A model generated the notes under the pieces. That model had not been told where the DNA came from and did not search any database. It saw only the letters and a program-made list of their open reading frames with translations. Below are positions 43,928 to 53,140 of a stretch of DNA of 64,000 nt, in pieces. The stretch covers positions 1,178,001 to 1,242,000 of the forward strand of contig CAWGTB010000003.1 of assembly GCA_963825405.1 (NCBI GenBank), read 5' to 3'. The stretch's first letter is position 1. Each line of letters starts with the position of its first letter. A program made the translations under genes and the position numbers. The DNA is from JACPNO01 sp963825405 (GTDB taxonomy: Bacteria; Acidobacteriota; Terriglobia; Bryobacterales; Bryobacteraceae).

Positions 43928-44581
43928 CTAGAAGATGTAGCTGAGGCCGAACATCGGTACAAAATTGTTAAGCCAGCCGCCCACTGTGTTGCCCGGTAAT
44001 GGGGTGATCACTTTGGTGGGGAAGGGCGTGATGTAGTCGCGAAACTCCGCGCGGAAGAACAGCTTCGGGCTGATCTGATACCTGACGCCGCCGCCCACGC
44101 TGATGAGAGGCCTCACATCCTGGGTGTGGGTGAGAATGGCGTAATTGCTTAGGGGCTGATATGCCTGTTCATCACCGGTGCCTTGGAAAACCGCCATGCC
44201 GCCGCCTACTGCGGCGAAGGGCTGCACGCGCGACCGATGCTGCGGCGGATGGATCAGCACATCGTAATGGACGAGGTGAGACCGGCCGCCGAACGTGGCT
44301 TCGGATCCACCAGCGGACACCTTCAACGGGCTGTCCTGATAGGTATAGCGCAATTCGCCGCCAATCCAGCGATTGGGCGTGTTGTAACCGATTACGCCGC
44401 CAAACGCCGGTCCGGACGAAAACCCTGCTGTCGCTGGGCCCGCCGGGCTGAGCAGCGACTGATTCTTGAAGAAAGCGTAGCTACCCATACCGCCCAGCTC
44501 CCACTCCTGCTGTGCCATGGCAACTCCACTGAGGAGGGAGAGCGCGCTGGCTAAAACACAAATCTTAAGACTCGTTCGCAT
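43928..44581 (-). CDS. Outer-membrane beta-barrel protein (OmpA/OmpW-like)
   Basis: 217 residues from the ATG at 44581, chosen because GGAGAAACT just upstream is a good ribosome-binding site and a signal peptide follows (TSLKICVLASALSLLSGVAMA). The mature part alternates in strand fashion (WELGGMGSYAFFKNQS, GGVIGYNTPNRWIGGELRYT, LFFRAEFRDYITPF) and ends in Phe (FGLSYIF), the outer-membrane insertion signature. Size suggests an 8-strand barrel. It follows the propeller/TIGR03437 gene by 22 bases on the same strand and is closed by an intrinsic terminator. Confidence 0.87.
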   Translation of the reverse strand: MRTSLKICVLASALSLLSGVAMAQQEWELGGMGSYAFFKNQSLLSPAGPATAGFSSGPAFGGVIGYNTPNRWIGGELRYTYQDSPLKVSAGGSEATFGGRSHLVHYDVLIHPPQHRSRVQPFAAVGGGMAVFQGTGDEQAYQPLSNYAILTHTQDVRPLISVGGGVRYQISPKLFFRAEFRDYITPFPTKVITPLPGNTVGGWLNNFVPMFGLSYIF

Positions 44582-44603
44582 AGTTTCTCCAATGAGAATT
44601 TCT

Positions 44604-47600
44604 TTAATGGACCACACGCACTAGGAGCGTGGTCGAATAGGACCCTTGGCTGATTACTAGGGGAATGTTGAAACCCTCCGGGATATGAATCGGGACGGAG
44701 ACTTCGATCTGATACACGCCGACGTCTCCGGCTACCAGTCCCGCGTAAAGGACGGGCATGGAAATGCCACCGATGGTAACGATTGGCGGAACCTGGGCGA
44801 TTGCCGATGGGTTCGACGGTCCGGGCGCGCCCGTAGCCACGCCGGGCGTGACCGCACCCAGCCCGGTTGCGTACATCACCAGGTGGTCACCAGGATGAAC
44901 CGGATTGGAAAGCGTCACCAACTGATTGTTGGTGGTGCGAATCACCAGTGGGATATCCGTGTTCGGCCCAGCCGTACCGGTGTAAAAGATGCTGGGGGCC
45001 GTTGACAGGATCGTCAGGTTGTAATTGTCACTGACGCCGCCTGGCGTGTGGAGGACCAGCGTCGCTGAGCCGCTTACTTCAAACGGCAGCTGCGCATTCA
45101 CCTGCACTCCGGAAACGAACAGCATCGGCACCGGCGTGCCATTCACGGTAAGGCAGGAATCACCCAGAGCCGTTGGTAGCGGCACTTCCGAGGTTGCGAG
45201 ATTCACTGGGCTGAGGTTCGTACCGAAAAGGGTAATAAGCCCGCCGGGCGCCACCGGCTGAGTAAAGTCGGCGGCATTCACCACTGTCGTGATTTGCGGC
45301 GGAGCCACAGCGGCGTCATAATCCCACGGCAGCACGGTGAAGCCGGACGTGGTCAGCGAGATGATTCCGCTGGAATTTGACAGCGGCGCCAGTGTCCGCG
45401 TGAACGGGATTGTAACCGTTGCGGGTGGATCGGTCAGCGGGGCTTCCACCAGGCGGGTGGGATTGATGCTTTGCCCTGCCGGGCTGACGTGCTGGATAAC
45501 GCCACCTGACGTGGCAGTGGACATTGTGGTGCGCAGTCCCATATTGCCCAGGAACGAGTATCCGGACGATAGGCCGGTGCCCGTTTCCAGTTGCGCGGAT
45601 TGCACCAGCGACGAGTTCAGCAAGTGGCTGTCGACCACAAACTGTCCAAAACTCGAAGCCGCCATCGCACCCGACAGAGCGGTGAAGTCCTTGCGGGCAA
45701 CGCTGAACGTGCCGGCGCTGGAATCGTAGAGCATGGTCGTGCCGTCGGCCATAGCCGCCAGGATCGAGGCGCCGTTAGGCGACGAAACCAGCATGGTGCC
45801 GATGTTGATGCTGTTCTCATAGATGCCGAGGGTCGGAAGCTGGACCGCGCGCCTCCCGGAGACATCTACGAGATCGATGGTATGAGTGGGGCCGGCAACG
45901 CGGGTGGCCGAAAGAACGGCGGACCCGGACACGGCGATAGAGTGCGGATAATGGCCGAACGGAAATTGGATCGGAACCAGCGTCTTGAATGAATTGAGAT
46001 CGTAAATGTATGCCAGCTGCGAGTTTTCATGGCCCACGATCAGAAACTGAGAGTCCATGGTGATGGCCATCTGCGTGGGCGTATTGGCCGTGCGCAGCTC
46101 GGCGATCTGGGCGTTCGTAGTGCCGTCGAAAACCAGCACGTCGTTACGGTCCTGGCGGAGAACATAATACCGATTGCGGGCCGGATCGGCCAGCAGGTCG
46201 ACCAGCGTGCCCGGAATGTCGACGAACGTGCCGCGCTGATCAGGATCGCGATTGTTGATCAGAACCCGCATGGGCTTGGGCAAATTAGCGGCCAACGAGG
46301 AACTAACTTGTATCGTCGCTGCTATGGTGCCGGACTGGTTCGTAAACGTGGACGGGTCAACCGTCACCGTCACGATCGCTGGCGTTCTGCCTGAGGACGG
46401 AGAAATTGTGATGCCGGAAACATTGGTAGAGAGCTGAAAATCGGTGCCGTTGGCGCCGGGATCGTAGATCGTGAATTGTTGGCTGATCGCTCCGCGGTTG
46501 CAGAAGTTGCCGCGGAAGACCAGGTCTTCGACCGACGTCGCGACGCGCGGAACCTGATTCATCGAGCCAACGGGAAACACAGTCACACCGCTGTCGGAAA
46601 TCGAATACATCGTGTCACGAGCTGCATTCAGCAAGGATTTTCCAGCCAGATTTTCCGCCAATAGCATCTGAGCGCGGACGTTGAGATTATCGGCGTCCAC
46701 GATCTGGAGGATGGGCGGCGTCGCGGAAGTGCTCGTTGACGCCGCTGGAGTGGCGGGGGTGGTAGGTGGGACGGCTGAGGTTTGCCCCGTACCTTGGGGG
46801 ATTTGGGCATAAATTAGCCCTGCTGAGGAGTCGATCGCATGGCTTCCAATATTGAGTGCGCCTAAAGGGTTCGGAAATTGTGATATCAGGGCGCCGTTGG
46901 TGTTAGACATTGCCCAGCCAGCCAGGTGGTAGCTGCCATCGTTGCTGACACTGACGACGCGCGGGCCCTGGGGCGGGGTTGAGACATAACCGAACGAGCT
47001 GATCACCTGGGTCAACAGGTTGTAATGAAACTCGATGGTGTCGGTGAGGCCGAAAATATGATAGCCGTCAGCGGACACTCCGAGCGACGCCGCGATAATC
47101 TGCGGGGGATAGTTGGCCGGCGGCACAGGTAGCGTTCGGGCCGTCACGCCGGCAACCGTATCGATGACTCTTGTATAACCGCTGGCGGGGTCGAACAACA
47201 TGAATTCGTTGGTGGTCACGACCAGCGCGATGCCGTTGTTGCCGAATGCGACACCCAGCGGCGGAAATCCCAGCGCGAACGTTTGCCGGCTGAGGCCATT
47301 CAGGTTGATCACAGTAAGCGCGTTCTGCGGCGAACCCGGCGCCACGAAATTGCCGAAGTGCGCGATTACCAGATACTGGCCGTCGGGCGAGAGTGCGAGC
47401 GATCCAGGCTCGGGCGCAACGTTGTAAGACGTTTTGATGGTCTTGTCCTTCAGCGACATCACGTCAATCCGGTTGGCGCCAAAATTGGCGATATACAGCA
47501 CGCCCCGCGGCTCGTCGAGCGCGATGTCCGCAGCGGTCCCGCCGATCGGCACTACCGTTCCGAAGGTGCTTGCCCGCAGCGGTGTTCCCGAGGCAGCTAA

Positions 47601-47675
47601 CGCAGCCGCGGCGAAAAGCGACGCCCAACGCAGCCTCCGTGAAATCCGAATCCCGAGTTTCTTCGTTCCATTCAT
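44604..47675 (-). CDS. Large secreted beta-propeller protein with TIGR03437 C-terminal domain
   Basis: 1023 residues. Signal peptide near residues 15-35 (LRWASLFAAAALAASGTPLRA). YVTN/NHL-like propeller repeats include GTAADIALDEPRGVLYIANF, PEPGSLALSPDGQYLVIAHF and PTQMAITMDSQFLIVGHENS. A middle Ig-like stretch has TIYDPGANGTDFQLSTNVSG and PSSGRTPAIVTVTVDP. The last about 220 residues are the TIGR03437 module: FTQPVAPGGLITLFGTNLSP, PMLFVSGVQVNAQLPFEVSG, HLVMYATGLGAVTPGV and GVYQIEVSVPIHI. Probably surface-exposed or secreted. It precedes the OMP gene and may be cotranscribed with it. Function unknown. Confidence 0.85.
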   Translation of the reverse strand: MNGTKKLGIRISRRLRWASLFAAAALAASGTPLRASTFGTVVPIGGTAADIALDEPRGVLYIANFGANRIDVMSLKDKTIKTSYNVAPEPGSLALSPDGQYLVIAHFGNFVAPGSPQNALTVINLNGLSRQTFALGFPPLGVAFGNNGIALVVTTNEFMLFDPASGYTRVIDTVAGVTARTLPVPPANYPPQIIAASLGVSADGYHIFGLTDTIEFHYNLLTQVISSFGYVSTPPQGPRVVSVSNDGSYHLAGWAMSNTNGALISQFPNPLGALNIGSHAIDSSAGLIYAQIPQGTGQTSAVPPTTPATPAASTSTSATPPILQIVDADNLNVRAQMLLAENLAGKSLLNAARDTMYSISDSGVTVFPVGSMNQVPRVATSVEDLVFRGNFCNRGAISQQFTIYDPGANGTDFQLSTNVSGITISPSSGRTPAIVTVTVDPSTFTNQSGTIAATIQVSSSLAANLPKPMRVLINNRDPDQRGTFVDIPGTLVDLLADPARNRYYVLRQDRNDVLVFDGTTNAQIAELRTANTPTQMAITMDSQFLIVGHENSQLAYIYDLNSFKTLVPIQFPFGHYPHSIAVSGSAVLSATRVAGPTHTIDLVDVSGRRAVQLPTLGIYENSINIGTMLVSSPNGASILAAMADGTTMLYDSSAGTFSVARKDFTALSGAMAASSFGQFVVDSHLLNSSLVQSAQLETGTGLSSGYSFLGNMGLRTTMSTATSGGVIQHVSPAGQSINPTRLVEAPLTDPPATVTIPFTRTLAPLSNSSGIISLTTSGFTVLPWDYDAAVAPPQITTVVNAADFTQPVAPGGLITLFGTNLSPVNLATSEVPLPTALGDSCLTVNGTPVPMLFVSGVQVNAQLPFEVSGSATLVLHTPGGVSDNYNLTILSTAPSIFYTGTAGPNTDIPLVIRTTNNQLVTLSNPVHPGDHLVMYATGLGAVTPGVATGAPGPSNPSAIAQVPPIVTIGGISMPVLYAGLVAGDVGVYQIEVSVPIHIPEGFNIPLVISQGSYSTTLLVRVVH

Positions 47676-47910
47676 AAATCGCTCAAATCCTTTTTAAATC
47701 AGCAAAACGGTTTTTCGAATGACCAAGTAAATTTAGCATCAATGACAAGAATTGCAATAGCAAAAATGGGTAGTAATGCTTTGTTACCAAAGGATATAAG
47801 CGTGTCTGTACCGTTGATAGACAATTAAATCGCATCCTTTTACAGGGATTAAAAACTGGGATTTTCCGGTTATACTGACAATCCGGGGTGCGTCTCCACG
47901 TGCCCGGCAG
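47676..47910. other. AT-rich divergent intergenic region (235 bases)
   Basis: No gene is seen. It separates two divergent TIGR03437 genes and is clearly AT-richer than its surroundings, as expected for promoters. On the plus side a TATACT -10-like hexamer lies at 47871-47876, about 35 bases before the first ATG. On the minus side AAAAAGGATTTGAG lies just before the 47675 start and serves as ribosome-binding site. No convincing -35 box was found at standard spacing. Confidence 0.45.
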
Positions 47911-49803
47911 ATGGAAATGAGCCACATGAGCGTGATAAAGCCGATGAGGAAATGCTTTTTTATTGCTTTGCAATTGGCGCTGTCCGCCGCCCTTTGGGGC
48001 CAGCAGCCGACGATAAGCAGCGTCTCGATCTCCACCGACCCGCCTTTCGTGGGCCTGAAGTTTTACGTGGACGGCCAACTCTTCAGGGATGCTGCAACCC
48101 TGTTCTGGCCGGCGGGAAGCACTCACTCGTTGAGCTTGCTGAGCAACATCCAAACCGGGAACGTTGACAAGACCCGCTATATTTTCAGCAGCTGGTCCAC
48201 GAACCTGGGACCGATCACCAATCTGACGGACTTGCAAACCATCACTGCCGACCCTGGCCTTACATGGATCAAAGCCACCTTCAGCGTGCAATACGAAGTC
48301 GACCTGGTCTATTGGGTTTGCCTGCCCAGCCCCGAGCCCTGCGGCTCACCGGGAACGGTTTCGATTAATGGCGTCAATGCCATCCAAAATGTGTCGAATT
48401 TCTATAGCGCTGACGCTTTAATTACTGTCGAAGCCCATCCTGCGCCCGGATATATTTTCGTTGGTTGGGGGCAGGTGCCCGGCTCCGGGAACACGACGCA
48501 GACTTACGTCAACAGCTACCATCTCACCAATCCAATTTCGATTTATCCGATTTTCCAAACTGCCCGGCCTGTCAACGTGACCATTAATTCCAATCCGCCT
48601 GGCTTGCAGATATTGCTCGACCGCACGCCGATGTTTTCCCCTGCGACGGTGCAATGGGGCAGCGGCACGACTCACTACATCGGCGCGCTAACACCGCAAA
48701 CCGATAGCCTTGGAAATTCCTGGGTATTCGGTTCGTGGAGCGATGGCAGCGCCGTCAATCATGCTTTCACCATGCCGGCATTCGGTAGTCCCCAACCTCT
48801 TAAGGCAACCTTCACACCGGCCACCCGGGTTACGTTTCTGACCAACCCGCCGGGACTGAATCTCAATGTCGACGGGCGCACCAACTGGCCGAACCTGACG
48901 TTCACCTGGGGAATCAACTCCACTCACACTGTTACGGCGATGGACCAGACCGATGCTACCGGCCAGTCCTATACATTTGCTTCCTGGTCTGACAACGCCG
49001 GTGGTGCCACCCGCAACTTTGTGGCTTCCGCCAACGGTGAAGTGAATCGCTACACAGCCACCTTTCAGGCCGTTGCAGGGCCCGGGCCGGTCCTTTCCGG
49101 GACCCCGACCATTGCGCCAGCCGGGGTTGTAAACGCCGCTGGTTTGACTCCGGAATCCATTCTGTCGCCCGGATCCGTGGTTTCGGTTTATGGCAACAGC
49201 CTGGCGCCAACCGCTGAAGTGGCGCCCGGCACTCCACTGCCGCAGACCATGGCGAACATGACCGCGAGCGTGGCAGGCCGCCTGCTGCCGCTGTTCTACG
49301 TATCGCCGAGCCAGGTCAACCTGCAGATTCCTTCTGACCTGAGTGAAGGAGATCAGACCCTGACTGTAAGCCGGGTAGGCAATCCGGATACCTCGGCTGG
49401 CTTCACGGTCGCGCGCAATGCGCCCGGCTTGTTCAGCCAATGGGTGAACGGGCAGTCTTTCGCCGCCGCCACCCACGCGGATGGCTCCGAAGTTACGACT
49501 GCGAATCCGGCCCGCAAGGGAGAAACCATTACCTTGTATGCGACCGGCGTGGGTCCGACGAATCATCCGCTGCTGGATGGCTTCGCGGTTCCCGCCAACT
49601 CCAACGCGACCTACATGGATCCTGTTTATGTCGAAGTCGGTGACGCGATTCTGCCTGCGTCCGCCGTGCCTGCTGCAGGGACGGTCGGCTTGGGCGTGAT
49701 CCGCTTCAGCGTCGGCCCCGGCTTTACTTCCGGCTCCAACAACTCGGTGAAGGTGCAAGTGAACGGACACGAGAGCAACACGGTACTGTTGCCAGTGAAG
49801 TAG
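47911..49803 (+). CDS. Secreted protein with PEGA-like repeats and TIGR03437 C-terminal domain
   Basis: 630 residues from ATG 47911; later in-frame ATGs at 47926 and 47944 are equally likely because the signal peptide is RKCFFIALQLALSAALWGQ. Three or four tandem beta-sandwich repeats follow with the pattern STDPPFVGLKFYVDGQLF, NSNPPGLQILLDRTPMF and LTNPPGLNLNVDGRTNW plus W.F.SWSDG (FGSWSDGSAV, FASWSDNAGG). The C-terminal 220 residues form a TIGR03437 module (SILSPGSVVSVYGNSLAPTA, LPLFYVSPSQVNLQIPSDLS, ETITLYATGVGPTNHP). It is probably an extracellular adhesin or surface protein. Confidence 0.83.
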   Translation: MEMSHMSVIKPMRKCFFIALQLALSAALWGQQPTISSVSISTDPPFVGLKFYVDGQLFRDAATLFWPAGSTHSLSLLSNIQTGNVDKTRYIFSSWSTNLGPITNLTDLQTITADPGLTWIKATFSVQYEVDLVYWVCLPSPEPCGSPGTVSINGVNAIQNVSNFYSADALITVEAHPAPGYIFVGWGQVPGSGNTTQTYVNSYHLTNPISIYPIFQTARPVNVTINSNPPGLQILLDRTPMFSPATVQWGSGTTHYIGALTPQTDSLGNSWVFGSWSDGSAVNHAFTMPAFGSPQPLKATFTPATRVTFLTNPPGLNLNVDGRTNWPNLTFTWGINSTHTVTAMDQTDATGQSYTFASWSDNAGGATRNFVASANGEVNRYTATFQAVAGPGPVLSGTPTIAPAGVVNAAGLTPESILSPGSVVSVYGNSLAPTAEVAPGTPLPQTMANMTASVAGRLLPLFYVSPSQVNLQIPSDLSEGDQTLTVSRVGNPDTSAGFTVARNAPGLFSQWVNGQSFAAATHADGSEVTTANPARKGETITLYATGVGPTNHPLLDGFAVPANSNATYMDPVYVEVGDAILPASAVPAAGTVGLGVIRFSVGPGFTSGSNNSVKVQVNGHESNTVLLPVK

Positions 49804-49811
49804 GCAGCAAA

Positions 49812-50336
49812 CTAATCGAGTGGTCTCCCTGCTTCGATGGGAGCCGCGGAGATAACGACCTCTCCCGCCACCTTGCCGGTCAAGCGCCGGGACGGTGGCA
49901 TCGAAGGATTACTAGGGTACCTTTTGCCGTTGAACCGTAGCTCTGCTTCGTAACCTGGGCGGATACCTCCGCCCTCGACCCAGACGGCCAAATCCCGCCA
50001 GCCCTCCGATGTCGCCGCGAGCACTCGAATCGGAGGCCGCGTGATCAAGATCTCCCCGACAAGCCTGTAGGAAGATGCCTCGGGCGCCAGAATCAGCGTT
50101 GGGCATCCACCCGTGCCGCACCAATCACGGCCGACAAGATAAACGATGACCGCGTTTCTTCCATGCCCATCCAGATCAACGAAAGCGCGGAAATAGCGCG
50201 TCCCTTTCTCATAATCTTTTACATATTCCCGAACAAACCTCTGAAGGGACTCTTCGGCTGCCGATGAGGGCGCCGGTTGATCCTGCAATTGACTAAGACT
50301 GATAAGCCAAAGCAGGACCACCCACGCAACGATCAC
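49812..50336 (-). CDS. Conserved secreted hypothetical protein
   Basis: 174 residues with an N-terminal hydrophobic segment (IVAWVVLLWLISLSQL). The mature part has a conserved-looking core: FVDLDGHGRNAVIVYLVGRD, then WCGTGGCPTLILAPEASSY with two Cys, ITRPPIRVLAATSEGWRDLA, and VEGGGIRPGYEAELRFNGKR. I recognise this arrangement from small uncharacterised envelope proteins in several phyla but know no function. It is convergent with the TIGR03437 gene ending at 49803, and the TonB-like gene ends 49 bases upstream on the same strand. Confidence 0.72.
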   Translation of the reverse strand: MIVAWVVLLWLISLSQLQDQPAPSSAAEESLQRFVREYVKDYEKGTRYFRAFVDLDGHGRNAVIVYLVGRDWCGTGGCPTLILAPEASSYRLVGEILITRPPIRVLAATSEGWRDLAVWVEGGGIRPGYEAELRFNGKRYPSNPSMPPSRRLTGKVAGEVVISAAPIEAGRPLD

Positions 50337-50384
50337 GATGAAACGATAGCTGAAAAGGATACGCCAGGCAATCGGCCGGGGGTT

Positions 50385-52124
50385 CTAGACTTGTCCGGGA
50401 GGCACAGCGAGCATTACTTCGACCAGCACCGGGCGGCCGTCCTGGAGGGCCGGGCGGAATTCCCACTGGGCTAAATACTGCAGCAAGGCCTCACCCTGAT
50501 TGGACGGATTGTCCGGGTCGGGGACGACGGCCAGCTCGCGAAAGCGTCCGGACGTGTCCAGAAAACCATGCACAAGCAGATAGCCATTTCCTTTGCGCCA
50601 ATCGCCCGGCGGCCGCATAGTCATCACCGGGTACGGAGCGGCCAGCGGCGTGGGGTTTCCTAGTTTGACCACGTTGCCGGCCTGGATTGGTCCGCTCATG
50701 CCGTTGGGCACGCAGTACTGCAAGATCCACTCCTTTGCCGACCCAACCTGCAAATAGACCGTATAAACCGGGCGGCCCGAGAGGCTGGCGGAGTTCTGCG
50801 GGAAAGCCTCGGAGGGCGACGATTGCACCACGACCACGTCGAAGATCCCATCCACCGGATGCACCATACGCACGGCCGCGTCGGGAAGGGCTGGCGGCGT
50901 GAGGAGGCCGAGCACTTGTCCATTGCCCGGCAAGGCGTGCACGACATCGGCTTCCGAACTACCGGTACCTGGTTCAGGAAGATTCGCCGCGGCTAATGTG
51001 TTCTCGATGGCGCCGTTCTCGCTGCCTGAGCCTTGTCCGCCGGTTGAACCTGCGCCGGTTTGCGGTCCTGTTGCGCTTGCGGCGTTGCCTGCGGAGTTGC
51101 CTGCGGAGTTGCCCACGACGGTGCCGGCGGCCGTACCCCGGCTGGCTGCGGTCGCTTGCCCGTCGCCGAACTGGGCGGCATCGCCGGGCAGCCGGGCCAT
51201 TTGATTGCCTGCCGGCACGAACAGCCGCTTCAGCGCTTCACTCCAGGGAGCTGGATTGGGCGAGAGCGCCAGAACGTGAACCGGATCGCCCATCATCGGG
51301 TCGATCGAGCGCGGTCCGGGCACCGGCGGCTTGGGCGCCGGATCGGGAACCTGGATCGGCATGGTGGTCGCGGCCGGACGAGGCAGGGCCGGCCGGGGCT
51401 GAACGGGCGCCATCGCCATCCGCAGGTCCGCGGTTAAGACCTCGCGGTTGGGAGGCGTCAAAGAGGGAGGCGCGTCGAGACTAGGCCGCTGAGCGATAAG
51501 CTCGCGGTTACCGGGCGTCACTGGCAGTAGCATGGGCTGATGTTTGGGCACTTCCGCAGCCCAAAACAAAAGCTGCGGCAGAGATTTCTCCACTGCCGGC
51601 GGCAGATTCGGTAATTCAGCCTGTAATAACGTCTGCGTTCTTAATTCGAGACGGGCGAGGTCGGGAAGCGTAAAACGCCTGCGGGCCGTCTTTGCAGGGC
51701 GCGCGAAGCGCTCCGGATTGGGCGACGCCTTTTGCAATTTCGCCGCTAATTGCTTGTCATTTTCCGTTAAATTGCGGCCTTGAGCGGCGCGGCGAAGGGA
51801 AATTCTCAGCTTCCGGGCTTGCTGTGCTGAAGGCGATTCGCCATTGCTCTGGGCCAGGTAGAGGCGGTCCGGTAGCTTGATAACCAGGGCACGCCCTGCC
51901 ATCCAGCGCTGCAGGCTCTGATCGTCTTCATCGGCTAGAAAATTGGGTGACAGGAAGAGAATGGGGATAAAAGCGGCATGCAGCGCCATCGAAATGGCGA
52001 AGCCGCCCCAGGGCTTACGCTTGCGGATCTCCAGGGCATTGAAAAGGGGGGTGTCCGTAGTGGCGCGGGATTTCCCGGAGCCGAAAAGCCAGGAAATGAA
52101 GGCCAGGATAAGCAGTGCCGGCAT
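50385..52124 (-). CDS. TonB-family protein with Gly/Ser/Pro-rich linker
   Basis: 579 residues. A short N-terminal helix (ALLILAFISWLFGSG) and a second helix (FAISMALHAAFIPILFLSP, about residues 41-60) suggest a membrane anchor. A long Pro/Gln-rich and then Gly/Ser/Thr-rich spacer (about 200-390, e.g. SAGNAASATGPQTGAGSTGG) can span the periplasm. The C-terminus (YLLVHGFLDTSGRFRELAVV, LLQYLAQWEFRPALQDGRP) is a TonB-like domain. It probably links an inner-membrane or cell-wall process to an envelope partner; no ExbB/ExbD genes are nearby. It lies downstream of the LuxR-type regulator on the same strand. Confidence 0.8.
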   Translation of the reverse strand: MPALLILAFISWLFGSGKSRATTDTPLFNALEIRKRKPWGGFAISMALHAAFIPILFLSPNFLADEDDQSLQRWMAGRALVIKLPDRLYLAQSNGESPSAQQARKLRISLRRAAQGRNLTENDKQLAAKLQKASPNPERFARPAKTARRRFTLPDLARLELRTQTLLQAELPNLPPAVEKSLPQLLFWAAEVPKHQPMLLPVTPGNRELIAQRPSLDAPPSLTPPNREVLTADLRMAMAPVQPRPALPRPAATTMPIQVPDPAPKPPVPGPRSIDPMMGDPVHVLALSPNPAPWSEALKRLFVPAGNQMARLPGDAAQFGDGQATAASRGTAAGTVVGNSAGNSAGNAASATGPQTGAGSTGGQGSGSENGAIENTLAAANLPEPGTGSSEADVVHALPGNGQVLGLLTPPALPDAAVRMVHPVDGIFDVVVVQSSPSEAFPQNSASLSGRPVYTVYLQVGSAKEWILQYCVPNGMSGPIQAGNVVKLGNPTPLAAPYPVMTMRPPGDWRKGNGYLLVHGFLDTSGRFRELAVVPDPDNPSNQGEALLQYLAQWEFRPALQDGRPVLVEVMLAVPPGQV

Positions 52125-52151
52125 GTCCTTCTCTCTTTACGTTCATCGAGC

Positions 52152-52165
52152 GGCCGATATCGGCC
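52152..52165. promoter_or_regulatory. Perfect 14-bp palindrome between the LuxR-type and TonB-family genes
   Basis: GGCCGATATCGGCC is a perfect 14-base palindrome lying in the 43-base gap between the LuxR-type gene stop and the TonB-family start (ATG at 52124). A TTTT run follows on the plus strand, overlapping the LuxR-type stop codon. It could be a dimer operator for the TonB-family gene or a small hairpin; not distinguishable here. Confidence 0.4.
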
Positions 52166-52167
52166 TT

Positions 52168-52914
52168 TTAGCTGGCGCTGCGCAGCCGGGGCTGGGAAGT
52201 CGGGACGCGCAGGGGCGTCTTTTCCAGGAACAGGGCGCGCAGGTCTTGCACTGGCGCTGTCTCGGGCATGCCCGATCCCTCGACGGGCGTGGAGCTTCGC
52301 TCGAGCGTCCCATGGCCGGTCGTGAGGTTCTTAAGCCCGTAAAGCGCGAGCTCGAAGCGGTCCTTCACGCCGACTTTCTGGAATAGCCGCGACAAATAAA
52401 CCTTCACCGTGCCTTCGGAGATCAGTAGCATGGTGGCGATTTCCTTGTTCTTGAGGCCTTGGCTCAACAGGGACACCAATTGTCCCTCGCGCTTGGTGAG
52501 GGCGATGCGCTTGGCCGAAAGGAAGCTGTCAGTCAGCGCCTTTTCAAACCAGAATTCTCCCTCGTGAACGCGCTGCAGACATTTGACCAGCAATTCCGAT
52601 GGCAGGGTCTTGCGGAGAATTCCGCGAACACCCAGAGCCATCGCTTGCAGAGCGAGTTCCGTGGAAATAGCGTGCACCCACAGCACGATTTTCGAGTTAA
52701 TGGTGGCCTTTTTCAACTCGCTTAGAATGCTGAAAGTCACGTCTGACGTGAGATCGATCAATAGAATATCCGGCTGTCCGGCCTCCATGATCTCTTTCAG
52801 CCGAGTGGTGTTGGAACACACGCCCGCAAGCTGGAAGCCATCGGCGGCCCGGAGTACGGATTCTAATCCGAGCGCCAGAACAGGTTCATCGCTGAATAAC
52901 AATATCTGCGTCAT
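52168..52914 (-). CDS. NarL/LuxR-family response regulator
   Basis: 248 residues from ATG 52914 (MTQILLFSDEPVLALGLESV), preferred over an upstream in-frame ATG at 52959. The receiver domain covers 1-115 with phospho-acceptor Asp54 (ILLIDLTSD) and the conserved Lys in GILRKTLPSE. The LuxR-type helix-turn-helix is at about 138-195 (LTKREGQLVSLLSQGLKNKE, SEGTVKVYLSRLFQKVGVKD). The C-terminal 50 residues are a Pro/Thr-rich tail. No histidine kinase is adjacent. Its position between a TonB-family gene and the PilZ/Tad genes suggests control of the surface locus, which is inferred. Confidence 0.9.
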   Translation of the reverse strand: MTQILLFSDEPVLALGLESVLRAADGFQLAGVCSNTTRLKEIMEAGQPDILLIDLTSDVTFSILSELKKATINSKIVLWVHAISTELALQAMALGVRGILRKTLPSELLVKCLQRVHEGEFWFEKALTDSFLSAKRIALTKREGQLVSLLSQGLKNKEIATMLLISEGTVKVYLSRLFQKVGVKDRFELALYGLKNLTTGHGTLERSSTPVEGSGMPETAPVQDLRALFLEKTPLRVPTSQPRLRSAS

Positions 52915-53140
52915 TTCGCTGATCAGAATAGCATCGGTGGTACTCCAAAAGCTATACATTTTTCAAAATTTTTTTAATAATGCCACGCAATTTCACGGTA
53001 TTAACCAAAAGACATCATCACAATATCGCTGATTGGCCAATTGACTGCTAACCTTGGTGCACGAAAAGGTGACATCCATTTTCGGTATTGATCCCATGGG
53101 AATAAACCATTAAATTGCGGAAGTATCATAAGTTTACGAC
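52915..53140. other. AT-rich divergent intergenic region (226 bases)
   Basis: No gene is seen. It separates the response regulator (minus) from the PilZ gene (plus) and likely contains promoters for both. A 10-base palindrome TCCCATGGGA sits at 53092-53101. A TATCAT -10-like hexamer lies shortly before the PilZ ATG. Both are weak on their own. Confidence 0.35.
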
